From Chitinophaga pinensis (GTDB lineage Bacteria > Bacteroidota > Bacteroidia > Chitinophagales > Chitinophagaceae): a stretch of 35,921 nt of DNA. Each line of letters begins with the position of its first letter. Within the stretch, counting starts at the first letter, position 1. Below, one piece after another: positions 1-10,115 of the stretch. Position numbers and translations under genes: made by a program. The stretch covers positions 1 to 35,921 of the forward strand of contig CALPWM020000003.1 of NCBI GenBank assembly GCA_943327275.2. The letters are read 5' to 3'. The notes beneath the pieces are model-generated. The model ran no database searches. It saw only the letters and a program-made list of their open reading frames with translations, and had not been told where the DNA came from.

Positions 1-740
1 TAGAGCAATTGTGCGTTCGCCTTGTAAGCCAAACAGGTAGACTTTACTGCACGACCCTGCCAGTTGGCATAACTCTGGCCATAGAAACTGGCATAGTTTT
101 CTGGCAGATATTTCATGGCTGAATCAAGGTCCTTTTTGATAAATGCCACCACTTCATCAACCGTATTCCTGGGAAGATTGAAATCCTCAGTGGCCCCGTA
201 AGACCTGGTTACAATGGGGACTGCGCCATAATATTTAAACATCTCAATGTAATTGAATGCCCTCAGGAAAAAAGCCTCACCCTTCAACCGTTCCAAAAGA
301 TAATAAGCATTGGCAAATCCATCGTCGGAAAGTTTGATGGTGTCTTCATTCTGAATGACTACTACATTTTTGATGTTCTCAAAAAACACATTGATCTTCC
401 TTACTGTAGTAAAGCTTTTCCCCCAAATATCAAAAGGTGTATTCAATGCGTTCCATGAACCATTGTAAAAGACCCGGCTGGTATTGGTTGTACTTCCATG
501 AATGGCCTCGTCACTACCAGCAGCGAATCCTGCGTTGCCCAAAATGGTATACTCATTGACACGATCATTGTAAATATTGTTGATCCAGTTTCTGGCATTC
601 CTGATGTCTTCAAATGATTCCCCCAACGGAACATAATCATCAAGAGGCTTTTCAAGAAAAGATTTTTCGCAGGATGACAACATCAGCAATGCAGCGGAAG
701 CTGTCAGCAGAAGCACTTGTTTAACATTTATTTTTTGCAT
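1..740 (-). CDS. SusD/RagB-like nutrient-binding outer membrane lipoprotein, C-terminus truncated by window edge
   Basis: Open frame read by hand on the minus strand from ATG at 740 to the edge (absent from the ORF track because it has no stop): MQKINVKQVLLLTASAALLMLSSCEKSFLEKPLDDYVP... Lipoprotein Cys plus SusD-like GEAFFLRAFNYIEMFKYYGAVPIVT; directly downstream of a SusC gene. Confidence 0.9.
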   Translation of the reverse strand, partial: MQKINVKQVLLLTASAALLMLSSCEKSFLEKPLDDYVPLGESFEDIRNARNWINNIYNDRVNEYTILGNAGFAAGSDEAIHGSTTNTSRVFYNGSWNALNTPFDIWGKSFTTVRKINVFFENIKNVVVIQNEDTIKLSDDGFANAYYLLERLKGEAFFLRAFNYIEMFKYYGAVPIVTRSYGATEDFNLPRNTVDEVVAFIKKDLDSAMKYLPENYASFYGQSYANWQGRAVKSTCLAYKANAQLL

Positions 741-786
741 CGAATACGCTTTTAGATATTTCTTTGATGTCTTGATTGCTATTGTA

Positions 787-3700
787 TTAGAGATTCAATT
801 TGAATCCAACATTCACCACTTTCAACATGGGATAATCGTTCTGGATACCTGCTGAAGGACCTTCAGGATCAACCTCCGGAACAACACTCCATGTTGCAAG
901 GTTGCTGCCATTTACAAAAATGGTACCTGTTTTCATGCCCAGCTTTTTGAGGGCGTTGTTGCTTAGGTTGTAGGCAATTTCCAGGCTCTTCAAGCGGACA
1001 AAGTTTCCATTTGTCAACCATAAAGTGGAGTTCCGATAATTGTGGGTGTTGGCAACTGTGGTCAGGCGTGGCATGGTTGCAGTGGATGCTGTAGCAGGTG
1101 TCCAACGGTTGTTGAGAATATAGTCGGTTGGTCTTGCAGAAGACGGCAAAAATGACCTGAACACTTCGTAGTTGTGAAGGAAAATACTTCTGCTCTCTGA
1201 ACCGGTGAACAGTGCATTGATTTCAAAATTCTTGTACTTGAAACCAAGTTCTGCAGAATAAAAAATTTCAGGGTTGAATGGCTTTCCAATTGCAACGTCA
1301 TCACGGAAATCAATCAGGCCATCCTTGTTCTGGTCAACATATTTCACATCACCAGGCCTCAAATTTGCCTCATAAGATGATCTTGCACTGGCGGCAATGT
1401 CAGCGGCATCCTTGAAGAAACCTGCAGCAACCAATCCAAAGGGTTGGCCAATGGGCAGGCCAGTCCTGACTTCCCAGGGATTTTCTCTGATGGCCTCAGC
1501 TTGATAAACAATTTTGTTCTTGGTAAAGGTTGCCATTGTTTTGATGTATGCGCTCCAGTTCTTGCTGTAGGGCTTTTGCAATTTCAGCACCACATCTGCA
1601 CCCCTGTTGTTGCTGATCCCTACATTGGTGAATGGTACGGCAATACCGATGATGCTGCTGATATCCGCACGCCTTACTGGTGTGCCAGTTACATCCTCGT
1701 TGAAAACTTCTACCATCCCGGATAGCACTTCCTTGAAGAAAGAGAAATCAACACCAATATTGGTTTGCTTGTAAATCATCCAAGAGGCATCGGGATTACC
1801 CAAGGTACCTTCCGACAGTCCAGAAACCGTTGTTGGGGTTACACCAAAGGCAGGAGTTCCTCCAGATACGACCCTTCCGTTTTCATACGGGAATCGGAGA
1901 CCGGCGAAATGATCACTGCCCATTTCACCGTATGACCCACGAATTTTGAGAAGGTCAATCCACTTGGCACGGGCAAGTAATTTTTCCTTGGAGAGGATCC
2001 AGGATGCACCTGCTGAGGGGAACATGCCATTCTTTTTACCTTCCGCGAAGTTGTCACTTCCGCTATAAGAGGTCGCAACATCCAAAATATATTTCTCCTT
2101 GTAATTATAAGAGACTACGGCAGAAAGATTTCTCCTTGAAAAAGGAAGATCGGTTCCTGGTTCTTTCTGCCTTACCATGTAGGCCTTTGTTCTGACATTG
2201 AGCACGTGATTTTTTGCAATGGTCTTGTCATAATCAATGCCGCCTTCAAAAATATAACTGTGCCTCAGTGTAGAGCTTGTAACGGCTGGTTGCAAAACCA
2301 TGTCGTTTCCGTACTTGGTCAATGGAAGGCTTGGTCCATTGTATGTAAATACAGCATAATCGGCCTTCTGTGCCAATGCAGGCCTGACGAAGGTATTGAA
2401 TGCAAATCCTATGTTTGTCCTAAGACCTTTTGCAATGAAATCCAATTTCCTGAACACCCTGGCATTGCTCTCAGCGAAGCGGTGATCTTGGTGCTGATAA
2501 CCAGTGCTTTTCAAATATCCCACCGGATTGCGCTGGAAGGCATTGGTGCCGCCATAACTTCCATCAGGATTGTTGATGGGAAATAGCCCTGGAGGGTAGG
2601 CTGAGATATTTCTCCAAAGGGTTGTGGTACTGAAGTCTGTATGGGGTTGCACGCGGCGCTCAAGCCTTACGTTCACATCAAGTTGAACCAACGTATTCTT
2701 ATCAATGTCTACATCAATATTGGACCTGAAATTATAACGGTGATAGCTCTGGCCAAGCCTGTAGTTTGGATTGGAATTGCCATACTTAAAAAGCCCTTCC
2801 TGGTTGGTTGTTCCGAGCATAATAAAATACCTCGCAGTATTGCTACCACCTGAAGCGGTCAGGTTGATGCGTTGCTGCATCGCAGTCTTGTTTAAAACTG
2901 CTCCGTACCAATCTACATCCGGATATTTATATGGATCGCTGCCACTTTTGTATCCATCAAGATGAGCCTGGGTATACAATTGTGGAACACCGTCATTGGC
3001 AGATGCTTCCATGTGCAACATGGCATAGTCATAGGCCTTCAAAGACTTGGGCATGAAGATGGGTGATTGAAAACCATTTTGTACCAATACCGAAATATTG
3101 TTTTGGTTAGCAACCCCTCTTTTGGTTGTCACATAGATGCTTTTTCTTCCTCCTCTGTTGCCATATAGGGCATTGGAGATAGGATCTTTCAAAACATTGA
3201 GTGTGGCTATTTCAGCTGGCTCCAACTCTGCAAAGTTTCGCTCATACCCATCAACAAGGGTGTTGATTCCACCACCATCATTGAAAGAGGACGTGCCCCT
3301 GATCAGCAGGGTTGGATCTTCAAACCCAGGCTCAGCGTCACTTTGAGAGACAAACAAACCTGATAACTTTCCTGCAACGGTGTTTCTAAGGTTGATAAAA
3401 GGATTTTTCAAAAGGTCTTCCTCTCCTATTGTTGCAACAGATCCTGTCATCAACAATTTCTTTTTGGAATAAAACATCATGTTGACATTCTTGTTCCACT
3501 CATTTACAACAGAGAGCTTAACCTGTATTTTGTTTCGGTCTTTCACAATATATTCTTGCGCCTCATACCCTAAAGCAGTTACAACGAGGGTATCGCCATT
3601 GGTTATGCCATCAAGGCTGAATGTTCCAAACCGATTCGTTGTGATATCCTTGTTCAGGAACTTAGACTTGACATTTGCACTCTTTAATTGCTTGCCGAAC

Positions 3701-3807
3701 ATGTCCGTCACAAGTCCTCCGGCAGTAGTTTTGTTTTCTTTTTGTGAAAATGCTGCAAAAGATGATGTCAGCATGACCAGCAGAAAGAGTTTGAATTTAG
3801 TATTCAT
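787..3807 (-). CDS. SusC/RagA-family TonB-linked outer membrane protein
   Basis: 1006 aa; signal peptide, carboxypeptidase-regulatory-like domain (TAGGLVTDMFGKQLKSANV), plug with LLIRGTSSFNDGGGINTLVDGYER, C-terminal barrel ending ...VVNVGFKLNL; followed by SusD. Confidence 0.92.
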   Translation of the reverse strand: MNTKFKLFLLVMLTSSFAAFSQKENKTTAGGLVTDMFGKQLKSANVKSKFLNKDITTNRFGTFSLDGITNGDTLVVTALGYEAQEYIVKDRNKIQVKLSVVNEWNKNVNMMFYSKKKLLMTGSVATIGEEDLLKNPFINLRNTVAGKLSGLFVSQSDAEPGFEDPTLLIRGTSSFNDGGGINTLVDGYERNFAELEPAEIATLNVLKDPISNALYGNRGGRKSIYVTTKRGVANQNNISVLVQNGFQSPIFMPKSLKAYDYAMLHMEASANDGVPQLYTQAHLDGYKSGSDPYKYPDVDWYGAVLNKTAMQQRINLTASGGSNTARYFIMLGTTNQEGLFKYGNSNPNYRLGQSYHRYNFRSNIDVDIDKNTLVQLDVNVRLERRVQPHTDFSTTTLWRNISAYPPGLFPINNPDGSYGGTNAFQRNPVGYLKSTGYQHQDHRFAESNARVFRKLDFIAKGLRTNIGFAFNTFVRPALAQKADYAVFTYNGPSLPLTKYGNDMVLQPAVTSSTLRHSYIFEGGIDYDKTIAKNHVLNVRTKAYMVRQKEPGTDLPFSRRNLSAVVSYNYKEKYILDVATSYSGSDNFAEGKKNGMFPSAGASWILSKEKLLARAKWIDLLKIRGSYGEMGSDHFAGLRFPYENGRVVSGGTPAFGVTPTTVSGLSEGTLGNPDASWMIYKQTNIGVDFSFFKEVLSGMVEVFNEDVTGTPVRRADISSIIGIAVPFTNVGISNNRGADVVLKLQKPYSKNWSAYIKTMATFTKNKIVYQAEAIRENPWEVRTGLPIGQPFGLVAAGFFKDAADIAASARSSYEANLRPGDVKYVDQNKDGLIDFRDDVAIGKPFNPEIFYSAELGFKYKNFEINALFTGSESRSIFLHNYEVFRSFLPSSARPTDYILNNRWTPATASTATMPRLTTVANTHNYRNSTLWLTNGNFVRLKSLEIAYNLSNNALKKLGMKTGTIFVNGSNLATWSVVPEVDPEGPSAGIQNDYPMLKVVNVGFKLNL

Positions 3808-3833
3808 AAAATTTTCAATTACTTTTTTATGGA

Positions 3834-5528
3834 TTAGTACCCAGGATTTTGAACCAGTTTTCCTTTGCTCTTGTCAATCTCAGCTTGTGGGATTGGATAG
3901 AGATCCCAGTGGGGCAAGTACTTTCTTACCTGGAAGGCATACCGCGGAAACGAATATTTCTTGGTTGCATCATCATACAAAACCCTGAATCCCCACATGT
4001 TGCCTGCAAAATCTTTTGCTGCTGTTCTCCACCTGCGTGCATCGAAATTCCTATGTTCTTCAAAAGCCAGTTCAACATCACGCTCATTTCTGATGCGCTT
4101 CACAAGTGAGTCTTTGCTGATGGTGCTGGCAATGGCAGGCATTGCTACCCCAACCCTTGCCCTGACTGTATTCACAGCAGCAAAAGCTGCAGCCTGTGTT
4201 GTTGTATTTGCTTCAGTCAATGCTTCAGCATAGTTGAGATAAAGTTCTGCTAACCTGATCAAAGGCCAGTTCCTGTTGGCTGCAGCGCCTGGATCCATGA
4301 ACTTTTTGAACACCATGCCTGTCCAGCTTCCATCCGATTGCTTGTTGCTGTAAGTAGACCTGCTGTCAGCACCACCGGGGCCCCACCATGGCGCGTAATT
4401 AAATCCTCTGAAAAGCTCACCAGCCTGAATGACTGAAAGGCCCAGACGGGGATCTCTGTTCAAATAAGGGTTCGCTGGGTCATAACCGGAACCAGCATCG
4501 TAGATGGCCCTTCCCGTTGTTCTCATTTCATACTTGTCGATATGGTTCAGTGTTGGATTGGTACCGCCGTAAGCCAGGGATGGCATTCCCTCATAGGTAT
4601 CCAATGAGCAACCGCAGTTTTGGAATACAAACCAAATGATCTCGGAAGCACTTCTGGAAGCAGAAGTAAACAATGTCTGATAGTTGTTGAACAAAGCTGC
4701 ACCGTATTTGGTTGCCGTATCAATTGCCTGCTTGTTCGCCAATGCTGCATCCTGCCACCTGGCATTGAGTTTTGTCGGATTGTGCAATGGACTTGCGTAA
4801 TAGAGCAGCAGTCTTCCTTTCAATGCAACACTGATGGCCCGGTTCATCCGTCCAACGGTAGCAGCACTTGTGGGTGTCGGAGGAGGAAGATATTTTGTGA
4901 CAGTATCCAACTCATTTTTGATGAACTGCACTGTTTCATCCACCGTTTTTCTTGGCTGATTGTAATCATCGGTATTGCCAGACAAGACCCCTGCGGTACT
5001 CATTACATTGGTAACCAAAGGAACCCCACCATATCTTTTGAACAATTCGAAATAGTAAAATGCACGGAGGCCTCTGGCTTCCATCTTGGTCCTTAAAATG
5101 GTTGCCGCATCAATATCTGTAACCTTGTCTATGTTTTCCAGGTACATGTTGCAACGGCGAATTCCCTGATATGAAACATTCCAGACATCATCAGGATTAT
5201 AGTACTGATTGAATGTACCATTGGTCACATTCCAACTGCCCGTCCAAATAAAACTATTGGTTGCCTCATCTGTATAGGCAGCCAGGTATGAAGTTCCGGA
5301 CCTGTTTGACCCTACACGTATATTGAATCCGCTGTAGTTTTGCAGGTAGCCATACGCTGCGCCGAGTACTTTTTCTGCCTCAATCCAGGTTTTAAAAACA
5401 GCATCCTGTGTAAAAGCTGATGATACTGAAAAGTCTGGAGCCAGAAAATCTTTCTTACATGATGCATTAAGCAAGATGATGCCCATCAAGCCAATAAACA
5501 CTTTTTTATAATTAAACATGTATTTCAT
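3834..5528 (-). CDS. SusD/RagB-like nutrient-binding outer membrane lipoprotein
   Basis: 564 aa; lipoprotein signal ending ASCKKDF, GLRAFYYFELFKRYGGVPLVT, RLAELYLNYAEAL, RNERDVELAFEEHRNFDARRW. Confidence 0.95.
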   Translation of the reverse strand: MKYMFNYKKVFIGLMGIILLNASCKKDFLAPDFSVSSAFTQDAVFKTWIEAEKVLGAAYGYLQNYSGFNIRVGSNRSGTSYLAAYTDEATNSFIWTGSWNVTNGTFNQYYNPDDVWNVSYQGIRRCNMYLENIDKVTDIDAATILRTKMEARGLRAFYYFELFKRYGGVPLVTNVMSTAGVLSGNTDDYNQPRKTVDETVQFIKNELDTVTKYLPPPTPTSAATVGRMNRAISVALKGRLLLYYASPLHNPTKLNARWQDAALANKQAIDTATKYGAALFNNYQTLFTSASRSASEIIWFVFQNCGCSLDTYEGMPSLAYGGTNPTLNHIDKYEMRTTGRAIYDAGSGYDPANPYLNRDPRLGLSVIQAGELFRGFNYAPWWGPGGADSRSTYSNKQSDGSWTGMVFKKFMDPGAAANRNWPLIRLAELYLNYAEALTEANTTTQAAAFAAVNTVRARVGVAMPAIASTISKDSLVKRIRNERDVELAFEEHRNFDARRWRTAAKDFAGNMWGFRVLYDDATKKYSFPRYAFQVRKYLPHWDLYPIPQAEIDKSKGKLVQNPGY

Positions 5529-5542
5529 TTTGATTATAGTGT

Positions 5543-8500
5543 TTAGAAGGTTGTATAAATGGTGAAATTGTATGTCTGCAATTGAGGATACACATTACCA
5601 GCAGAAGTCCTGATTTCAGGATCAAACCATTTGAAGGATGACCATGTGTAAATATTGGCAGCGGTAAGCGACAACCGCAATGCATCTACCCCTAAACGCT
5701 GAACAATTGTTTTTGAGAAATTATAGCTCAAGGCAACATTTTTCAACCTGATATAAGAGGCATCCCTTACCCAGAAGGTTGAGTTTTGGAAATTGTTCTT
5801 GGCTGTTGATGAAGACTGTGTCAGCCTGGGATAGGTTGCAGTAGCGGCTGTTGCAGGTGTCCAGCGACCCATGTGGTGATTGGCCACCTTGGCACTGTTG
5901 TAAAACTCCCATCCACCTTGTGAAGAAACAAGAAGACTGGTGTTGGTTACACCCTGGAACATGACATCGAGATCAAAGTTCTTGTATGAAATTCCATTGG
6001 TGATGGCATAGGTGATTTCAGGAAGATCCGGGTTGCCGATATTGCCCTGATCATATTGATCAATCTTGCCATCACCGTTCAAATCCTTGTACTTGATATC
6101 GCCGGGAACAATCACTCCAAAAATGGATTGATCTGCCCATTTGCTGATCTCTTCTTTTGAATTAAAAAATCCTTCTGCGATATAGCCAAACTTCTCACCG
6201 AAGCGCTTGCCAGTCCTTTCCATCCAGGGGTATGGCCTTTGAGGTTCTGTTTGGTATAGGATTTTGTTGCGGGCATAATTGTAATTGCCTCCAATGTCAA
6301 AGGCAAAATCTTTGGACAGGCGTTTGTTGTATTTCACTTCCAACTCATACCCTTTGTTCTCCATCTTTCCAACGTTAACAGGAGGCGTATTGGCTTGACC
6401 TATCAATGTTGGTACATCTTGTCTGATCAGGAGAATATTATCCCTCTTGTCATAGAAAACATCAAAGTTTACACTCAGGGACTTGTTGAAAAACATCGAC
6501 TCAATTCCAATATTGTGTTTCCATGCTGTTTCCCAAGTTACATTTGGATTACCCAGGTTCAACTCGAAAGAACCACCGAGGGCATTGGCAGCGCCTGACC
6601 CAAAATTATATCCAGTTGCTGCTCCCCATGTATCAGGAAGATAGAGATAGCGGCGTCCACCAATGTTCGCATTACCTACTTTACCGCTGGACAACCTGAG
6701 TTTCAGGTAACTGATCCAGGGTGCTTTCTTTTCCATCCAGGCTTCTTCTGTAATCAGCCATCCTGCTGAGAAGGCTGGGAAGAATCCCATCCGCCTTCCC
6801 TTCGCAAAATTCTCAGTACCGTTGTATCCTATGTTGGCTTCAGCCAGGTATTTCCCTTTATAGGCATAGGTTGAACGGCCTGCGTAACCCAGCTTGGAGA
6901 ATGGGAAACTGCTACCACTTCTTGTTCTGTCTGCAAAAAACAAGGCCAATCCAGTAAACTCATGCTTGCCTGCAAAAGCCCTTTTGTAATCAAATGCACT
7001 TTCAACATAGGTATGCTTCGTTGAGAAGGTGCTCACCCATGTAAATGCCAATGCACTTTCAGCCCCTCTGGCTGTATATACAGGACGGCCGCCTGCATTG
7101 AGTGAATAATCAAAAGCCTGGTATGTTTTTGACCTTCTCTCCGCATATTCAAAATAAGTATCGTACACAAACTTGGTGCGAAACGAAAGACCTGGAGTAA
7201 TCATGTCTAACTTTTGCTTCAGGTCCATGTTGGCTTCGATATCCGTACGGAAATTATTGGTAAAGCCTCTTCTCGCTATATCTCCAACAAGGTTGGAATT
7301 GCCATAGAATGCACCAAGGGTACCATTGGGGTTGTACACAGGTGCATGATTGGGCGCCCACCTTGCCATGTTCCACCAGAGCAAACTGGTGGCACCGCTA
7401 CCAAAATCCAATCCGTCAGAAGGCACCACCTGCTTGGCATGCTTTGCCGAAAGAGACATGGAGAAGATGGTATTCTTGGTCAGTGAATAATCGATATTGC
7501 TCCTGAAGTTGAAACGCTGGTATTTGGTATTGGTATTGTAACCACCAAATTTGGTCAACTCAGGCCTCAACAATCCTTCCTGATCAAGAAAGGTACCGGT
7601 AAGAAAATACTTCAACTGGGAAGTACCGCCCCTTACGGTTACGTTGGCCTGTAACTGCGGTGCAGAGGGCCTCAACAAGGTATCGTACCAGTTGACATCA
7701 GGAAACAGATAGGGGTCAGAACCGTCTTTGTATTTTTGAAGTGCAGTAGCATCGTAAGGCATGAAATTGGGATCGCCCCCATCGTTCAAGTAAGCCTCGT
7801 TGAACAACGTTGCATAATCATAGGACTGGAGGTATTTTGGAAGCCTTGTAGGCCTTTGCATGGTGCGGTCTATCGAAACTGTCACCTTGGGTGCACTCAA
7901 AATACCCCGCTTTGTGGTGATGATGATTACACCATTTGCACCCCTCACACCAAACACAGCTGTTGCAGATGCATCTTTCAGGATGGAAATATTATCCACC
8001 TCATTGAAATCCACCTCATTGAACCTTCTTTCCACGCCATCCACAAGAATCAATGGAGTTTGACCGGCAGTATTAAAAGTACCGTATCCCCTGATCAGCA
8101 ACAATGAGGCATCGCCACCGGGCAAGCCAGACCTTTGTTGCGTAATCAACCCCGGAAGACGACCGGCAAGTGCATTGACAACGTTGGCAGTTGGCGTATT
8201 CTTCAAATCAGCCTGGCTTACAGAAACGATGGCCCCTGTTTGTGAGGCTTTTTTTTGTGTACCAAAGCCTACAACGATGACCTCACCCAATTCTGTATTT
8301 TTTGAAACCAGATTTACCTCTGTAACGTTGGTTGAATTTACGGTGATGGTCTTGCGCTGGTAGCCTGTGAAAGTGACTTCCAGGTTGGCTGGCAAGGCGG
8401 CCACACTGACTGTAAACATCCCGGAGGAATTGGTAAATGTCCCTTTTTGGGACTTTACATCTACAATACTTGCTTCTTCGAGGGGTTTCCCATTGTCCCC

Positions 8501-8584
8501 TTTTACAATTCCCTTGATTTGCACCTGAGCCACTGCCAGGCTGGAAATGAAAAGGAGGCTGAGAAAAACAAATGTTTTTTTCAT
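5543..8584 (-). CDS. SusC/RagA-family TonB-linked outer membrane protein
   Basis: ORF listed to 8638; the more likely start is ATG at 8584 (MKKTFVFLSLLFISSLAVAQ signal peptide). Carboxypeptidase-like domain, plug motif VFGVRGANGVIIITTKRG, canonical SusC architecture. Confidence 0.95.
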   Translation of the reverse strand: MKKTFVFLSLLFISSLAVAQVQIKGIVKGDNGKPLEEASIVDVKSQKGTFTNSSGMFTVSVAALPANLEVTFTGYQRKTITVNSTNVTEVNLVSKNTELGEVIVVGFGTQKKASQTGAIVSVSQADLKNTPTANVVNALAGRLPGLITQQRSGLPGGDASLLLIRGYGTFNTAGQTPLILVDGVERRFNEVDFNEVDNISILKDASATAVFGVRGANGVIIITTKRGILSAPKVTVSIDRTMQRPTRLPKYLQSYDYATLFNEAYLNDGGDPNFMPYDATALQKYKDGSDPYLFPDVNWYDTLLRPSAPQLQANVTVRGGTSQLKYFLTGTFLDQEGLLRPELTKFGGYNTNTKYQRFNFRSNIDYSLTKNTIFSMSLSAKHAKQVVPSDGLDFGSGATSLLWWNMARWAPNHAPVYNPNGTLGAFYGNSNLVGDIARRGFTNNFRTDIEANMDLKQKLDMITPGLSFRTKFVYDTYFEYAERRSKTYQAFDYSLNAGGRPVYTARGAESALAFTWVSTFSTKHTYVESAFDYKRAFAGKHEFTGLALFFADRTRSGSSFPFSKLGYAGRSTYAYKGKYLAEANIGYNGTENFAKGRRMGFFPAFSAGWLITEEAWMEKKAPWISYLKLRLSSGKVGNANIGGRRYLYLPDTWGAATGYNFGSGAANALGGSFELNLGNPNVTWETAWKHNIGIESMFFNKSLSVNFDVFYDKRDNILLIRQDVPTLIGQANTPPVNVGKMENKGYELEVKYNKRLSKDFAFDIGGNYNYARNKILYQTEPQRPYPWMERTGKRFGEKFGYIAEGFFNSKEEISKWADQSIFGVIVPGDIKYKDLNGDGKIDQYDQGNIGNPDLPEITYAITNGISYKNFDLDVMFQGVTNTSLLVSSQGGWEFYNSAKVANHHMGRWTPATAATATYPRLTQSSSTAKNNFQNSTFWVRDASYIRLKNVALSYNFSKTIVQRLGVDALRLSLTAANIYTWSSFKWFDPEIRTSAGNVYPQLQTYNFTIYTTF

Positions 8585-8863
8585 TTTGATGAACGAAAGT
8601 TTTGGTTTGCTAAAGCGGTTACGTGGTGGAAGGGACATCTGTTTGTTAGATCAAACAATCAAATTAAATTGCCCTGATTGCGGTTGAATACATGTGATTT
8701 TTGGTTTGATTAAGGGATGTTAAAGATTTGTGAAAGATAATTAAAAAAATAAATGCCTATGTTAAAATTATTTAATACAATACCTGATTTAACATAAAAA
8801 TCATTTTGAAAAAAAGTGGCCTTCTCCTCATGCATTTATGTATACCCAATTCCACTCATAAAT

Positions 8864-8900
8864 AAAAAAGCCCCTTGGATAACCAAGGAGCTCTCTTTTT
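8864..8900 (-). terminator. Intrinsic terminator downstream of the TlpA-like gene
   Basis: Stem AGCCCCTTGG (8869-8878) / CCAAGGAGCT (8883-8892), 4-nt loop, A-run 8864-8869 giving a U-tract on the minus transcript; T-run 8896-8900 also flanks the other side. Confidence 0.75.
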
Positions 8901-8913
8901 AAAAAAAAATCAA

Positions 8914-10083
8914 TTAGTCCGGCATCAACTCTGCCAATTTCTTTTCAAGGGTTTTATGAAGGTTCTCACTTGTTCCAAGTATTTTTAAAACGAACTTGCC
9001 ATTGCGATCAATCAGGAATTTTGTTGGATACCCGTTGATGTCGTGAGACTTTGCAAGATCATTGATATCTGCGTCATTCAACACATGCAACCAATCAATA
9101 CCATCTTCCTTGATGGCCTTGCGCCATGACACATCTTGCTGAGCTTTGGATCCACCAGCACTGAAAGCTTCGTTGGAAATACCGATGATCTCCAACCCCC
9201 TTGACTTGTATTTTGCATACAATTCCTTGAGCGCAGGGTGGCTTTTGCGGCAGGGCACACACCAGCTTCCCCAGAAATCAAGCAGAATGACCTTGCCTTT
9301 CAAATCGGCCGTATTGACTTGTTTGCCATCAACGCCCACCAGGGAAAACTGAATCATGGGCTGGCCCAGGGCAGTCTTTCTGTTGCTTTCTACTTTAAGG
9401 CCAAGTCCTTTTCCAGCTTTTGTATCCTTGTAGCGGGCATCGATTGCTTCATAACGCCTGTACATGTCATCAGAAGACATGACAAGAAAAAGATTGGACA
9501 ACATCAGGATGCTGGAAAATGAGGCAGGATGGGCATCAATGAACCTCATCCTCACTTGCTGATTCTCTTTGCGAAGCACGGAAAGCTTGGCCATCAGTAC
9601 TGCATTGCCAACAGTATCTTTTGCATTCAATTTTCTGTTGATTTCTTTTTGTATCTCCCAAGTTGCTCGGTTGAATGCAATCTCATCTTTCCGGTATGTC
9701 TCGTAGTCAATAATTTCTTTGTCCTTGGATTTGATGCTCGCGGCAAACGCCTCCTTGGCATCACCGGTGATGGTGATGGCTGCATTGGTCAACACAAACA
9801 TGAGGAAAGGAGGTGTCGATGCTGCCTTTCCAACACGAAGCATCAGGCTTGTGTCCAACACTTCCATGCGCACAATCTGTGGCTCATCCAACTGACCTTC
9901 CCACAGCACAATGCCCTTTTTGTTGGCTACCAGTGTATCATTGGTGTATTTTCCGTTTTTGTAATAAGATGCCTTCACTTTGTTGGTTCCCAAATGATCA
10001 AACTTGGCTTTCACGGTGAACCCTTCTTGCGCGAAGATGATCAAGGGCAATAAAAAAAGAATGAGCGTTGCTGTTTTTTTCAT
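8914..10083 (-). CDS. TlpA/ResA-like thiol-disulfide oxidoreductase (probable DUF4369 N-terminal domain + AhpC/TSA-type thioredoxin fold)
   Basis: 389 aa; signal peptide, C-terminal VILLDFWGSWCVPCRKSHPALKELY with CVPC active site. Confidence 0.9.
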   Translation of the reverse strand: MKKTATLILFLLPLIIFAQEGFTVKAKFDHLGTNKVKASYYKNGKYTNDTLVANKKGIVLWEGQLDEPQIVRMEVLDTSLMLRVGKAASTPPFLMFVLTNAAITITGDAKEAFAASIKSKDKEIIDYETYRKDEIAFNRATWEIQKEINRKLNAKDTVGNAVLMAKLSVLRKENQQVRMRFIDAHPASFSSILMLSNLFLVMSSDDMYRRYEAIDARYKDTKAGKGLGLKVESNRKTALGQPMIQFSLVGVDGKQVNTADLKGKVILLDFWGSWCVPCRKSHPALKELYAKYKSRGLEIIGISNEAFSAGGSKAQQDVSWRKAIKEDGIDWLHVLNDADINDLAKSHDINGYPTKFLIDRNGKFVLKILGTSENLHKTLEKKLAELMPD

Positions 10084-10115
10084 GTTACGATTTCTTGTTT
10101 GTAAAGTAAAGGTTA

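Noticed and set aside
8585-8863. Possible promoter or small RNA in the AT-rich gap upstream of the tandem SusCD unit
   Set aside because: No clean TAnnTTTG with a spaced TTTG could be found on the minus strand; only degenerate matches, so no feature is claimed.
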